From the NCBI RefSeq assembly GCF_958295425.1, contig NC_081153.1, forward strand, positions 12,177,001-12,241,000: a stretch of DNA of 64,000 nt, given 5' to 3'. Below are positions 22,243-31,120 of this stretch, one piece after another; the first letter of the stretch is position 1; every line of letters begins with the position of its first letter. The notes beneath the pieces were generated by a model, which ran no database searches, was not told where the DNA came from, and was given only the letters and a program-made list of their open reading frames with translations. This stretch comes from Solea solea. Lineage: Eukaryota; Chordata; Actinopteri; Pleuronectiformes; Soleidae. The position numbers and the translations under genes are program-made.

Positions 22243-25210
22243 AACCTTAACCATCACAACTAAATATCCTTAACCCTAACCTAAACCCAATTCTAACCCT
22301 AAAACCAGGTCTTAACCCCCCGCAAAAGCCCTTTAAAGAAGTGAGGACTAGCCAAAATGTCCTCACTTCCTATGATTTATAAATGGTTTGGTCCTCACAA
22401 AGTTACACATCCAAGAACACACATAAACACACACACTTTTCCCCCAAAGACTGTCCTGTGCAATCTTTACATCTGATTACACCTATCATCTTCTCATATT
22501 TATTTTAATTTGCTTCTAGCAAACAAGAGGGAGTAAAGAGGGGGAGACGCTGGAGGAGAGAAGGGGGGAGGAAGTGCCTGACTCCAGATCTTAACCCTGC
22601 ACAGAAGGGAAGAATCTGAAGAAGTGATCGGGAGCACTTCCCCCTTATCATGCTGTAGATGTCCTCATCACCCTCAGGCTAAATAACAGCGAGAGACAAC
22701 GTTGATTATTCATATTATTCACAAAGAGAGGCCTTCCCCAAATTCTGCAAGACTCATGTCTGAATTTGCTTAAATCAACGCACAAATACTGAAGAAGATC
22801 AAGTTTGGATGTTACCGCTGATGATTAGCATACCACCAGTGTAAGCAACGGAGAGACAGACAGACAGACAGACAGATTGAGAGACAGACAGACAGATTGA
22901 GAGGCAGATAGATTGGCTGTATGCAGAATCAAGACAAGACAGAGTGGGCTTTTAAGAGATAGCCATCCCTCATTATCTGTCCCTCCCTCCCTCCCTCCCT
23001 CCCTCACTCTGCCCCCACACCTTATCTATCTCCACATCTGGACTTGTTGTCCATCGATTGGACCACACACTTACTCTGTGTGAGTTCTATTCCTCGTCTT
23101 TTTAACCCTCTCCGCAGTGTATATGCTCCTGTGCTGTGTGTGTGTGTGTGTGTGTCTCATACCTGGGACAGTGGACACTTTTGAGCCAGTGTGCTCTGGT
23201 TCATTTCCTTAAGGAGCTCCTTCAGGGCGTTTCTCACTGTGGTGTGAGTCCACTGCTCGGGTGGCAGGTCTTCTAGTTTGCGGCAGCTACACAAAGAGTA
23301 AAGTAAAACTAATTGTTGCGGGTATTCCAGAAATTTTGCCCTGCACTTCTGTTCTTTTATGACTTTTAAAAACTCAAAATCCTCTATGAATCTTGGAATG
23401 CTGGATCCCTTAAGTCCCATGATGAGATTTCTGAATGCTCCCTACAGAAGACAGTATATTAGTGTGGACTGTTGTGTGAACAATGTGTAGAAAATAACCT
23501 GAACAAGTTTCCAACGCCATGTTTGAATGTTCTGAAAGGAAGACATGTGTGCACAGTTGTTTTCGTTTTGTTTTAAAGATTCATGTATTAATTATAAATG
23601 AATGAAGGCTTATTTCCATTCATGGCCCCGCTGTTGTGCTTCATGATTCACTGTCACACCATCATTAATTCACCTATGGGACTGGTTCTCCTCTACTAAA
23701 AACCTAAACCACAGATATGGCACAGCGACTGTATAAGAAAACTCTTTTTACACGCTGAAGAGGAAATAATTTTTTATCATCTTGCAACATTATAACGCCC
23801 ATCAATATTCATTCCAACAAACATAAAAAGTCAATCATAAAATGTAATTCAATAACATTAATATGCTGTATTAAAAAAGACGAAGATGAGGGCGATAGTG
23901 AACAGTCGTATCGCTCTTTGCTGGAGTGATAAAATCAATTTTGCCTGGGTTTGATTTGGTCCATGCCCTTTGGTTATTTAATTAATTCACTGATTCATTG
24001 ATTTGTTCAAATTAGGATTGATGGGTTGCTGTTGAATCTTTTCAGCAGCAGCGTTCTGAGAAACGCTAAACTGTCCAAGACCGTCAGTCACATTCAAGAC
24101 TTCCATTCAGGAGAAATATTCGCTCCTACCAGTGCAGCTGAATTTTAAGGGTGATGACATGGTGAATGTCCTGCAGCATGTCAGCCACTGTGGCATCAGG
24201 AGAATCTGTCACAAAAGACAGAGGCACAGGGTTCCACCTGCCAACCTGGATCAGACCTGGACACACAAACACACACAGAGTGGAAACTTTAACTTTAAGA
24301 TGAACTTTAATCATGTCCCTGCCTTTCTTTTTGCATGTGTGTTCGCACATGTACCTTCAGCCTGTGCCGCAGAGCTGTGAGAGTAGCCCAGAGCGACCAG
24401 GGCCATTTCGATGAGCTGGTTAAACAGCAGATCTTTCTTGATCAACACGAACTCTGCATGTCCATCTTTCTTGTCTCCCTCCAACTGGTTTTCACCATTC
24501 TCCACCATGCAGAACACTGGCAGCAGGCTCCCTGACGTAACGGAGACAAATGATTTCATGTAGCACAGCATACATTCAAGAATCCACCTCATGACATTAT
24601 TTTTTTTTTTTTTAAACTTCAGAAATTCCCTAACTTAAAGCTGCAGTGCGTTGTTGTTGTTGTTAATCTTATTCTGCTTCTGCTTCGTGAACAGAAATGA
24701 TGTGACAATATTTATATGCAGTGTCCAGTAGAAAACACTTCCAAAACTTTAAGTGGGCACTCCAAACTGTTTGCAGCTGTCTCGCTTTACTAGCACGGTG
24801 TCACCACTGGCTCCATCTGGACATAAAACAGATCACAGTTTTGTGTGGAGCTGATAGGCTTTTTTTGTCAACAGTTTGAATCTAACTGACATGCTTATAT
24901 TTGCAAAAGTTACGCACTACAATTTAAATCAAAAACTAAATAAAAAAACTGTTGGGCTCCACTTTTGTATCTGACCCCTGAACCTTTCACCACATCCGTC
25001 CATTTTACCTTTGCTGTGCCAGCTCCTGCCCTGTTTCTGGGCCAGGCAAGGGTTGACGGCCACAGGACTGCCCTCCTCCTGCCTTCTCTCCTGGGCCGAA
25101 GGACCTGCTTCATTTTGTTCCGGTCGAGCCAGCTTGGCAGGAGTTGGCCTGGGGACTACAACTGGATCACTGCCCTTACGTTTCTTGGCTCCATTACACA
25201 GGGAGTCCAT
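14706..25210 (-). CDS. satb1: SATB homeobox 1-like chromatin organiser, complete coding region in 10 exons
   Basis: SATB1 is a nuclear protein that binds base-unpairing AT-rich DNA and tethers chromatin loops, recruiting HDACs and other regulators. Exons 25009-25210, 24355-24531, 24130-24256, 23163-23286, 21813-21924, 20824-21362, 19169-19366, 18407-18562, 16687-16872 and 14706-15509 join in phase to 874 codons (human about 763). Domains: nuclear-signal-like [11 protein letters not shown] (23-33); ubiquitin-like tetramerisation domain (about 68-170); CUTL (about 170-247); CUT1 (about 390-485, [19 protein letters not shown]); CUT2 (about 515-592, [14 protein letters not shown] and [12 protein letters not shown]); homeodomain (about 769-821). 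Odd points: the caspase site VEMD known in mammals is absent; the polyQ and the basic arm before the homeodomain are replaced by a long acidic Ser/Gly linker; homeodomain helix 3 and the VKLEEE tail are not conserved. This suggests one of the two teleost satb1 paralogues. satb2 is less likely because of the tbc1d5/kcnh8 neighbours. Confidence 0.93.
16687..16872 (-). CDS. satb1: satb1 coding exon 9 (CUT2 second half)
   Basis: Encodes [20 protein letters not shown] to [19 protein letters not shown] and a short tail ending GNDSTL. Acceptor CTCCTGCAG, donor GTGAGA. Confidence 0.94.
17635..17673. repeat. (GA)n microsatellite
   Basis: An interrupted GA run in a satb1 intron. Confidence 0.85.
17836..17884. 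repeat. (GAAA)n microsatellite
   Basis: About ten GAAA units followed by slightly diverged copies, in a satb1 intron. Confidence 0.9.
18407..18562 (-). CDS. satb1: satb1 coding exon 8 (CUT2 first half)
   Basis: Encodes a short variable stretch, then [20 protein letters not shown] and [11 protein letters not shown]. Acceptor CTTTTAG, donor GTACTG. Confidence 0.94.
18659..19001. mobile_element. MITE with inverted ends and 10-bp target-site duplication
   Basis: The ends pair as ATTAGACTGTTTATAAAA (left) and ATAGACTGTACATAAAAT (right, other strand). A perfect direct repeat CATTAAACTT flanks the element (18649-18658 and 19002-19011). A 9-11 base duplication is typical of Mutator-like elements. 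No coding capacity. It lies between satb1 exons 7 and 8. Confidence 0.75.
19169..19366 (-). CDS. satb1: satb1 coding exon 7 (CUT1 second half)
   Basis: Encodes [20 protein letters not shown] to [20 protein letters not shown] and a short linker ending PPRSTQ. Acceptor TTGATAG. The donor GTCAAG is weak but the phase-0 join to exon 8 is consistent. Confidence 0.92.
20353..20402. repeat. (CA)n microsatellite
   Basis: About 24 CA units, one interruption, satb1 intron 6. Confidence 0.95.
20824..21362 (-). CDS. satb1: satb1 coding exon 6 (linker and CUT1 first half)
   Basis: A 539-base exon. It encodes the variable Pro/Gln/Ser linker with conserved islands [20 protein letters not shown] and QQYLNHLPV, then CUT1 [20 protein letters not shown] and [10 protein letters not shown]. 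Acceptor CTCATCAG, donor GTATGT. Confidence 0.95.
21813..21924 (-). CDS. satb1: satb1 coding exon 5 (CUTL domain)
   Basis: Encodes [20 protein letters not shown] and [17 protein letters not shown]. It ends before the position where mammals carry the caspase site VEMD, which is not present here. Acceptor TTTACAG, donor GTGAGC. Confidence 0.95.
22200..22420. repeat. probable interspersed repeat fragment next to CT/CA microsatellites
   Basis: A CT then CA run is followed by a TTAACCCTAACC-like stretch and then by GTGAGGACTAGCCAAAATGT...CCTCAC and TGGTTTGGTCCTCACAAAG. This arrangement recurs across fish genomes as far as I recall, and a loosely similar stretch is at 42350-42600. Family not named. 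Confidence 0.4.
22851..23005. repeat. (ACAG)n and (CCTC)n tracts
   Basis: Two short tetranucleotide tracts in a satb1 intron: GACA units near 22855-22900 and CCTC units near 22980-23005. Confidence 0.8.
23163..23286 (-). CDS. satb1: satb1 coding exon 4 (CUTL domain)
   Basis: Encodes [19 protein letters not shown] to [14 protein letters not shown], the first half of the CUT-like domain. Acceptor TGTGTAG, donor GTATGA. Confidence 0.95.
24130..24256 (-). CDS. satb1: satb1 coding exon 3 (ubiquitin-like domain)
   Basis: Encodes [27 protein letters not shown] and [11 protein letters not shown]. Acceptor TGTCCAG, donor GTAGGA. Confidence 0.95.
24355..24531 (-). CDS. satb1: satb1 coding exon 2 (ubiquitin-like domain)
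   Basis: Encodes [14 protein letters not shown] to [20 protein letters not shown], the start of the tetramerising ubiquitin-like domain. Acceptor CGTCAG, donor GTACAT. Confidence 0.95.
24636..24926. mobile_element. MITE-like element in satb1 intron 1
   Basis: The ends pair as TAAAGCTGCAGTGCGTTG and TAAATTGTAGTGCGTAAC (right end read on the other strand). It contains TCTCGCTTTACTAGCACGGT at 24780-24799, repeated exactly at 59784-59803, so a related copy probably lies there. No coding capacity. Confidence 0.6.
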
Positions 25211-25223
25211 CTGTGGCCTCGCA
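25009..25223 (-). CDS. satb1: satb1 coding exon 1, start codon at 25210
   Basis: The ATG at 25210-25208 (context CACAGATGG) opens [15 protein letters not shown]. The region 23-33 [11 protein letters not shown] matches human PPAKIARLEQN, the reported nuclear-localisation stretch. The upstream acceptor is probably CTGTATCAG (exon edge 25223). The donor GTAAAA leaves phase 1. Confidence 0.85.
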
Positions 25224-25859
25224 CTGATACAGAGACACAGTTGCTTCAAAATCAAATATGCCAGGTATCTGGTGAAAAAAAACCTTTTAGTATCGTCTAC
25301 ATCTTCACGGTGGTCAACAGTTACTCTACGGTGACCTTTTATTTAATCCAAAGATGTGAAGCGAAACTTGGGGTTTGTATTAACTTGCATAGAGATATAG
25401 ATGTTTATATTTTATAGAAAAAAAACAAATTTAGTCTATACTAAGTGCCCTTCTGGTGCATGGTTCAAGCCTTTCAGGAGGGGAATCTGTATCTGTGTAT
25501 TACACCACCTATTACTTTTGCACTGATTTTAGAAGCGTTCTTATTAAAATAAATGCCCTTAAACAAGAATTCAATGGGTTAAATGGGTTCATCATTTCTG
25601 AATAGTAGCCTGAATGTAAAGCCTTACAGATGTGTAACATCTGTCTACAGTCATTCACTTCTCTGTGCCTAACAAGAAAAAAGATATAGAACAGTTTTGA
25701 CCTGCAAGTAAACACACACACTCTGATCTGACGGATATCCGGAGCAGAATTAGTTGGTGACCTTCAGACAGATGCAGCGATAAGCATAACAACCCTCCGA
25801 GTCCAGTAAAAGTCCTCAGTCAGAGCCACAGCACAGTTTCTCATAATAAAGCTGCTGTC

Positions 25860-26330
25860 ATCTCCAGGCGCGCGCGCGCTGCTTCTAAAAGTGACAGTGT
25901 TTCAGTTCATCCTCAGCCGCGCTGATGGTCCCACGTCCGATTCTGACGCCGAAGTTTGATCGAAGCGACACCAACCTGTTTCAGCCGACGCCAAAGAGCA
26001 TCCTCGCGCTGCCATCACACATCAACAACCTCTTTCCCACAGACACAAACCATATCCACATGTTACACGCGCTCCCATTGAGATCAGAATGAGGAACAGA
26101 CCTGTTTGTCTCGACGGTTGAATCCTGATAGTGCGTCCTTTTTTTTTTTTTTACTACAGTGATCGTCTGTTTAACATCAACATAATGTCGTGTTTACTGT
26201 CCCGGCAGTTAGTCCACTGTCGTTCACGAGCGCGCGTGCGTACCTGTCGGTGTAACCGTGCCAGGTCAGTGTAAGTTCAGAGGGACCGAACATCCAGAGA
26301 GCAGCGGTACATGCTGCTGCTGCTGCTGCC
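25860..26330 (-). promoter_or_regulatory. satb1: satb1 CpG-rich promoter region and probable untranslated first exon
   Basis: CpG-dense sequence, including a GCGCGCGCGC run near 25870, lies just upstream of the coding start. A strong minus-strand donor GTACGC after CCGACAG (exon edge 26244) suggests an untranslated first exon above it. That exon would carry a short upstream frame beginning ATGTACCGCTGC and stopping after 11 codons. The start point is not visible. Confidence 0.4.
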
Positions 26331-26816
26331 GTGGTTCGTCATCAAAGCCCGCAGAGAACAATGCTGGAGGAACATTCCCCATCAGATACAAGGCTTCTGC
26401 ACTGACACCCGGGTAACAGCGGTTGTTACACTTCAAAGCCCTGTGCGCACGCGGAGAGAGAGAGAGAAGGAGGGAGGCAGGCAGGGAGAGACCCTCCCCA
26501 CACTCACTGACTCATAAATAGGCTACAGACCCAGCTGCATTAGCATATGGTGTAATAATGAATTCACCAGCGCGCTCCGTAAATGTATTAAATGTGACAA
26601 TTGCGCATAAATCTATTTATTATTTTCTGCCGCATGCTGTGCACGCACTCATTATTGTCTTTAGGGTATTGGAGTTCTCCATGGTAACAAAGTGGAGCAG
26701 GACAAGGTGGAAGAGGCTGACTGATGTTAACTTTTCAACAGTGACGTTTCATACTATACTATAGTGTCTTTATTATTCTGCACAGCACAAGTTGGATTAT
26801 ATATATACAATACATA

Positions 26817-27558
26817 CAATACCCTACTGGACTGTACAATACTATACTATACACTACTGTGCTGTACTATACTATACATTACACTACTGGGCTGTACTAT
26901 ACTATTCTATACTGCACTGTACTATACTATACTGTGCTGTACTATACTATACCCTACTGCACTGTACTATACTATACTATTCTATTGTCTTACTTACTAT
27001 TCTGTAAGGCACTTTGGTCCAATGTGGTTCTTTAACAAATAAAGCTGGATTTAATATACTATACTATACTATATTACTGTGCTGTACTACTATTCTGTAC
27101 TGCGTGTACAATACTATACTATTCTGTACTGCGTGTACAATACTATACTATTCTATACTGTAGTACACTATAGAGCTGTACTGTGCTGTACTATACTATA
27201 CTGTACTGTAGTACTATACTATACTATACTCTACTCTACTATACTATACTATACTATACTATACTATATTACTGTGCTGTACTAATATTCTGTACTGCGT
27301 GTACAATACTATACTATTCTATACTGTAGTACACTATAGGGCTGTACTGTGCTGTACTATACTATTCTGTACTGTAGTACTATACTATACTATACTATAC
27401 TATATTACTGTGCTGTACTACTATTCTGTACTGCGTGTACAATACTATACTATTCTATACTGTAGTACAATATAGGGCTGTACTGTGCTGTACTATACTG
27501 TACTGTAGTACTATACTATACTATACAATACACTACTGTGCTGTACTATACTATACTA
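26817..27558. repeat. ACTAT-type satellite with higher-order repeats
   Basis: About 700 bases built from ACTAT/TACTG pentamers and hexamers, broken by a short unique stretch near 26985-27050. Larger units are visible: TGCGTGTACAATACTATACT recurs at 27130, 27296 and 27432, spacings of 166 and 136 bases, each followed by ATTCTATACTGTAGTAC. It lies between the satb1 promoter and the CREB-like exons. Confidence 0.9.
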
Positions 27559-27693
27559 GGGATTGAGCCCACAATCTTCTGTTTGGAAAATAATCTGATT
27601 GGGCAAAACAGTGATTATGTGGCCTTTTGAAGCAAAAAGTTAAAAAATGAAACAAAACAAAACATGTTTTAGCATTTTGTCCTATCCAGTCAC

Positions 27694-27794
27694 CTGTATG
27701 ATGAGCACTGTGACAGGGTCTCGCTGCATTTCTGAGACTCGGTCACACTGTCCACGCTGTCCTGTGAATCCTCCCAGTCTGCTATGGTGGAGAT
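27694..27794 (-). pseudogene. CREB-like KID exon with altered PKA site
   Basis: Acceptor TTGTTCTAG, donor GTGACT. Encodes 33 codons and two bases. The KID start is well conserved (STIADWEDSQDSVDSVTES) but QKCSETLSQCSSYR replaces QKRREILSRRPSYR. The serine equivalent to S133 remains while both arginines and the proline before it are lost. Confidence 0.75.
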
Positions 27795-27952
27795 CTAGAA
27801 CAAACAAATAAACCAGAAACAGTACATCAAACACACCTTCTACCTTCATGTCAGGCCAAATATCAAACTCTTAAAACTAAGTGTCTGTCCTCTGTGTGAG
27901 GATGGGTGAACACGTGTGTGTGTGTGTGTGTTTTAGCTGTACAGCCTGGACC

Positions 27953-28083
27953 TGTGGGGACTGGATGATAAAAGGTTGTGTATCATGGATGACACTGTGG
28001 GCATGAACCATCTGTCCATTGTGATACTGGACCAGCGGGGCTGTGGGACCTGTTGCTGAGGAGTGGCCTGTTGTCATTGCTAC
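27953..28083 (-). pseudogene. CREB-like Q1 exon
   Basis: Acceptor GAATTTCAG, then VAMTTGHSSATGPTAPLVQY... to IIQSPQ. The family donor after QAVQ is mutated (CTAAAA). A GTCCAG after SPQ (edge 27953) could act as a donor and keeps the frame. Otherwise reading runs into a CA repeat and stops near 27877. Confidence 0.7.
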
Positions 28084-28483
28084 CTGAAATTCAAAAGTGA
28101 TACGACCATATAACTGTCTGTCATGTGCAGCTTAACATTAACATGAAACTATTATTAAACATGTGCTACAGTCACTGGGACGGTAATCAAGCTGCACTCC
28201 ATTAACAGCACATTAAAACTAGAACATTTGTGAAGAAATTATGAATGTGCCTGCTTCTTGTCGCAGACACATTATTGCATATTAACAATTTATTTTTATA
28301 CAGTAGTAAATTTTAAAAAAAAACCCACATGATTACAAAGTACTTTGGCAGCGACAATCACACCAAATTTCAAAAGCCATTTTTGGGATTTATATGGCAT
28401 TTTGGATCATAATGTACTATTTATTTTCATTGCATTTCAGTTAACTGTGACAGACAACACAAAAATCAATCTATAAAAGCTAC

Positions 28484-28583
28484 CTGCGGTTTCAGAGACG
28501 ACGTGCTGACCTGTGGATCCACCAGGTCCAGCTTTGTCCATTGCTTTTTCTGGACCTGGGACCAGTTCTCCCATTGTGGCATC
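28484..28583 (-). pseudogene. CREB-like N-terminal exon with ATG at 28582
   Basis: Acceptor TTTGCCAG, ATG, 33 codons, donor GTAGCT. Similarity to CREB1 is weak here (DPQVSTSSLKPQ against QPQIATLAQ). The call rests on phase, position and strand beside the clear Q1 and KID exons. Confidence 0.55.
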
Positions 28584-29116
28584 CTGGCAAAGAACAAAGA
28601 GAATAATCCTGTTCTCCTTTCTTTCAGTGTCCTCTCAACTTTCTGTCTCTGGTTTGAAACTTCAAACAATATCAGCATGTCGTCCGTTTATCCTTTGAAA
28701 AGTGACTTTAATGTACTTGTTGGTACTTGGACCCCATAGAGGCACAGAAGACATTTTCATAAAATAAGTTGACTTAATGCGTTTCGTTTCAGTTTTTTCT
28801 ACATTCATTTTTCAATGGGAAAATAAAGACAATAATTCAAAAACCAGGAACTGACAAACTACCACACAGCTGTGGCATTGCGGTTGTACTTTTGACATCT
28901 CCTATATTTATTTCATCAGTTTTGTCTTATTAAAATCAGATTGTGTCTGTGACATGGCATCATTTTTCATCATCTGGTATTTCGCCAGGAAAAAGGAATT
29001 TTTTATATTATTTCAAAGGTTAATTGAAAAATATGTTTCACTCCTAGTCATAGCAATCCCTACTGGTGATAGGAAATTACATATTTTCTTTTGTACACAG
29101 AACTTACATGCTGTAA

Positions 29117-29149
<33 letters not shown>
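29117..29149. repeat. (ATT)n microsatellite
   Basis: About eleven ATT units, followed by a less regular AAT/AAC stretch. Confidence 0.9.
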
Positions 29150-29653
29150 ATAGCAATAATAATAATAACAACAATTATTATTCTGACTCTTATGTAAAAA
29201 CTGACATTGACATCCCATAAAGATCAAAGGGTTGTTGTTCTAATTGTATTCTTATTATTGTTGTTATTGTATTATTGTATATTATTGTTATTCTTCCAGC
29301 CCCCACGTTGGGTACATGGACCACATCTTAACTGCTAATGATCATTTAACTGCCAAAAGTACCCAACGCCCATGAAAGAATAAAAATGATTTGACACAGC
29401 TGAATCAATTAGCATCAACAACAGCATGTCCTCTGTCCTGTTTGTAAAAGCCTCACGTTGTCAGCGTACCTTCACCAATTAGTCCTGAATTGCAACATAC
29501 AATGTGCTGCAAATTGTCCATGTGAGGCTGTCCCAGAGCAGGAACGGCCAGGTGTGTGTGTTGCAGGACTGTGAGAGAAAGGAAAAGGGAGAGTGTTACA
29601 CTGGTGTGGATGCAGGTCTGTGTTTTCCACAGCAAAGTTGTGGGTGGATGTTG

Positions 29654-29704
29654 AGCAGCAGCAGCAGCAGCAGCAGTAGTGTGTGTGTGTGAGTGTGTGT
29701 GTGT
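29654..29704. repeat. (CAG)n then (GT)n compound microsatellite
   Basis: About seven CAG units run directly into a GT run. Intergenic, so no polyglutamine is implied. Confidence 0.9.
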
Positions 29705-29912
29705 TCAGGGAGCAAGAGCATGCTCTACTACCCTTGACTAATTAAACAAAGTGAATTAACTATCTCCCCAGCCACAGCGAGTTATGGCTGGTTACACATT
29801 ATTCATGGTGACTAATTCACAGAGAGAGATGTCACTCAGCTGAATGGAAATGTACATATACATATATACATATACATATATATATCTGTATATGTATATA
29901 TATATGTATGTA

Positions 29913-30150
29913 TGAGGACGATATCAGGAACGATATATCAGGAACGATGAGGACAGGGGAACGACAAGGACAGATGAACGATGAGGACAGATGAGGACAG
30001 GTGAATGATGAGGACAGGTGAACGATGAGGAGGACAGGTGAACGATGAGGACAGGTGAATGATGAGGACGGGTGAACGATGAGGATAATTGAGGACAGGT
30101 GAACGGCGAGGACAGGTGAATGATGAGGACGGGTGAACGATGAGGACGGG
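29913..30150. repeat. minisatellite, unit about 17 bases (GATGAGGACAGGTGAAC)
   Basis: About a dozen direct copies of GATGAGGACAGGTGAAC with point changes and a few partial units. There are no spacers of unique sequence. Confidence 0.9.
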
Positions 30151-30910
30151 TAGTTGCCATTAATTAAGGTCCCTGAGTGAGTGACATTTGTGACCTTTGA
30201 CCCATTTTGTATTTACATATTCTATTTTGAACGGCAACCTTGTTAAAAAAGTAACTAAGTAACTTTTACTCTGAGTAAATATAAAATTTTAAACAAGCTA
30301 CTTGTTTACTTTAACTTGAGCACACTTCTAGTACTTTTACTTGAGTAGAATAATTCCGTACTCTTTCCACCTCTGTTTAAGTACTATCTTTGTGTAAGTA
30401 CCTTTAAGTGTTTATATTCTCACCCTACTCTCACCCTGTCACACTCTGCTGTGCTATTTTATCAGTGGCTTGATACATGGTCGATGAGGCTGTTCTGCTG
30501 AATGATAATTAAGGCCATTACACACTCACAGAGCACGGTGCTCGTGCTGCACACGGCTCCCTCAATCAGAGCCTTATCTCGGGGGACACCCCACTACTCA
30601 CACAGTCGTGTATCTCACCAAATTAGGTTAGATTTTCCTTCCAACTCATTGGCCATGGATGCGATGTGGTTATTATGAACTCATGATGTAGTTAGTGACG
30701 ACTGTGTGCACTGTGTATCTCTCTTTGCCTCATGCATGATGTTTGATGTTTGCTCAAACACACACAAACACTACAGTCGTACGCAAATGATCACAAAATT
30801 CACACTTTTATCTCCCGCAGAAAAAAAACGAGAACTACTTCCAACGTTTAATCAAGTAGGAATTTGAATGCAGTTCTTACAGTGTTGTTGAAACTCTCTC
30901 TGCAAATATA

Positions 30911-31120
30911 TCCAATCCAATTTTATTTATAAAGCACCGGGTGGACCAAAATGCAGTACACACAATACAAATAAGACAATAAATAAGAGGGCTAATGAGG
31001 GCTAAAAGACACAAATAAAAGCAGCTTTTTTTTTTAAAGAAAATAAGCTAAAACACACATAAGAAACAACTCACTCTGGGTTAAAAGGTGACAAAAATAA
31101 AAGTTTGAAATAAAAGAACA
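30911..31120. repeat. probable interspersed repeat fragment
   Basis: Begins CCAATTTTATTTATAAAGCAC, a phrase I recognise from many fish intergenic repeats, then A-rich sequence. Limits are approximate and the family is not named. Confidence 0.35.

Larger units (their letters stand above)
15510..25008 (-). other. satb1: satb1 introns
   Basis: The nine introns range from about 100 to 2,200 bases. Contents noted: GA and GAAA repeats (17635-17884), a GT repeat (18139-18161), a MITE (18659-19001), a long CA repeat (20353-20402), a possible repeat fragment (22200-22420), ACAG and CCTC tracts (22851-23005) and a MITE (24636-24926). In 15510-16686, 19367-20823 (outside the CA repeat) and 23287-24129 nothing further was recognised. 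Confidence 0.6.
27694..28583 (-). pseudogene. CREB1/CREM-like three-exon fragment (N-terminus, Q1, KID), no bZIP found
   Basis: CREB proteins are cAMP-responsive bZIP activators; the KID serine is phosphorylated by PKA to recruit CBP. Exon a (28484-28583) opens MPQWENWSQVQKKQWTK and ends STSSLKPQ. Exon b (about 27953-28083) reads LVQYHNGQMVHAHSVIHDTQ and PFIIQSPQVQAVQ, close to CREB1 LVQLPNGQTVQVHGVIQ...SVIQSPQVQTVQ. Exon c (27694-27794) reads STIADWEDSQDSVDSVTES, close to CREB1 STIAESEDSQESVDSVTDS. Exon phases (0, 0, 2) match CREB1. Damage: the PKA site RRPSYR reads QCSSYR; the normal donor after exon b reads CTAAAA instead of GT; no Q2 or bZIP exon was found in the 2.4 kb before satb1. Most likely a partial duplicate or decayed copy. 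A diverged working gene is possible if further exons lie elsewhere. Confidence 0.7.

Noticed and set aside
22250..22320. TTAACCCTAACC-like stretch as an internal telomere repeat
   Set aside because: Units are irregular and too few; better explained as part of an interspersed repeat.
26311..26517. Plus-strand open frame beginning MLLLLLPW at the satb1 promoter
   Set aside because: The leucines come from a CTG repeat, and the rest is GA-rich low complexity without a domain.
26764..27285. Open frames rich in YYTILYYT
   Set aside because: Products of the ACTAT satellite, whose repeats lack stops in some frames.
29913..30150. CRISPR-like array
   Set aside because: The units abut with no unique spacers, and the genome is vertebrate.
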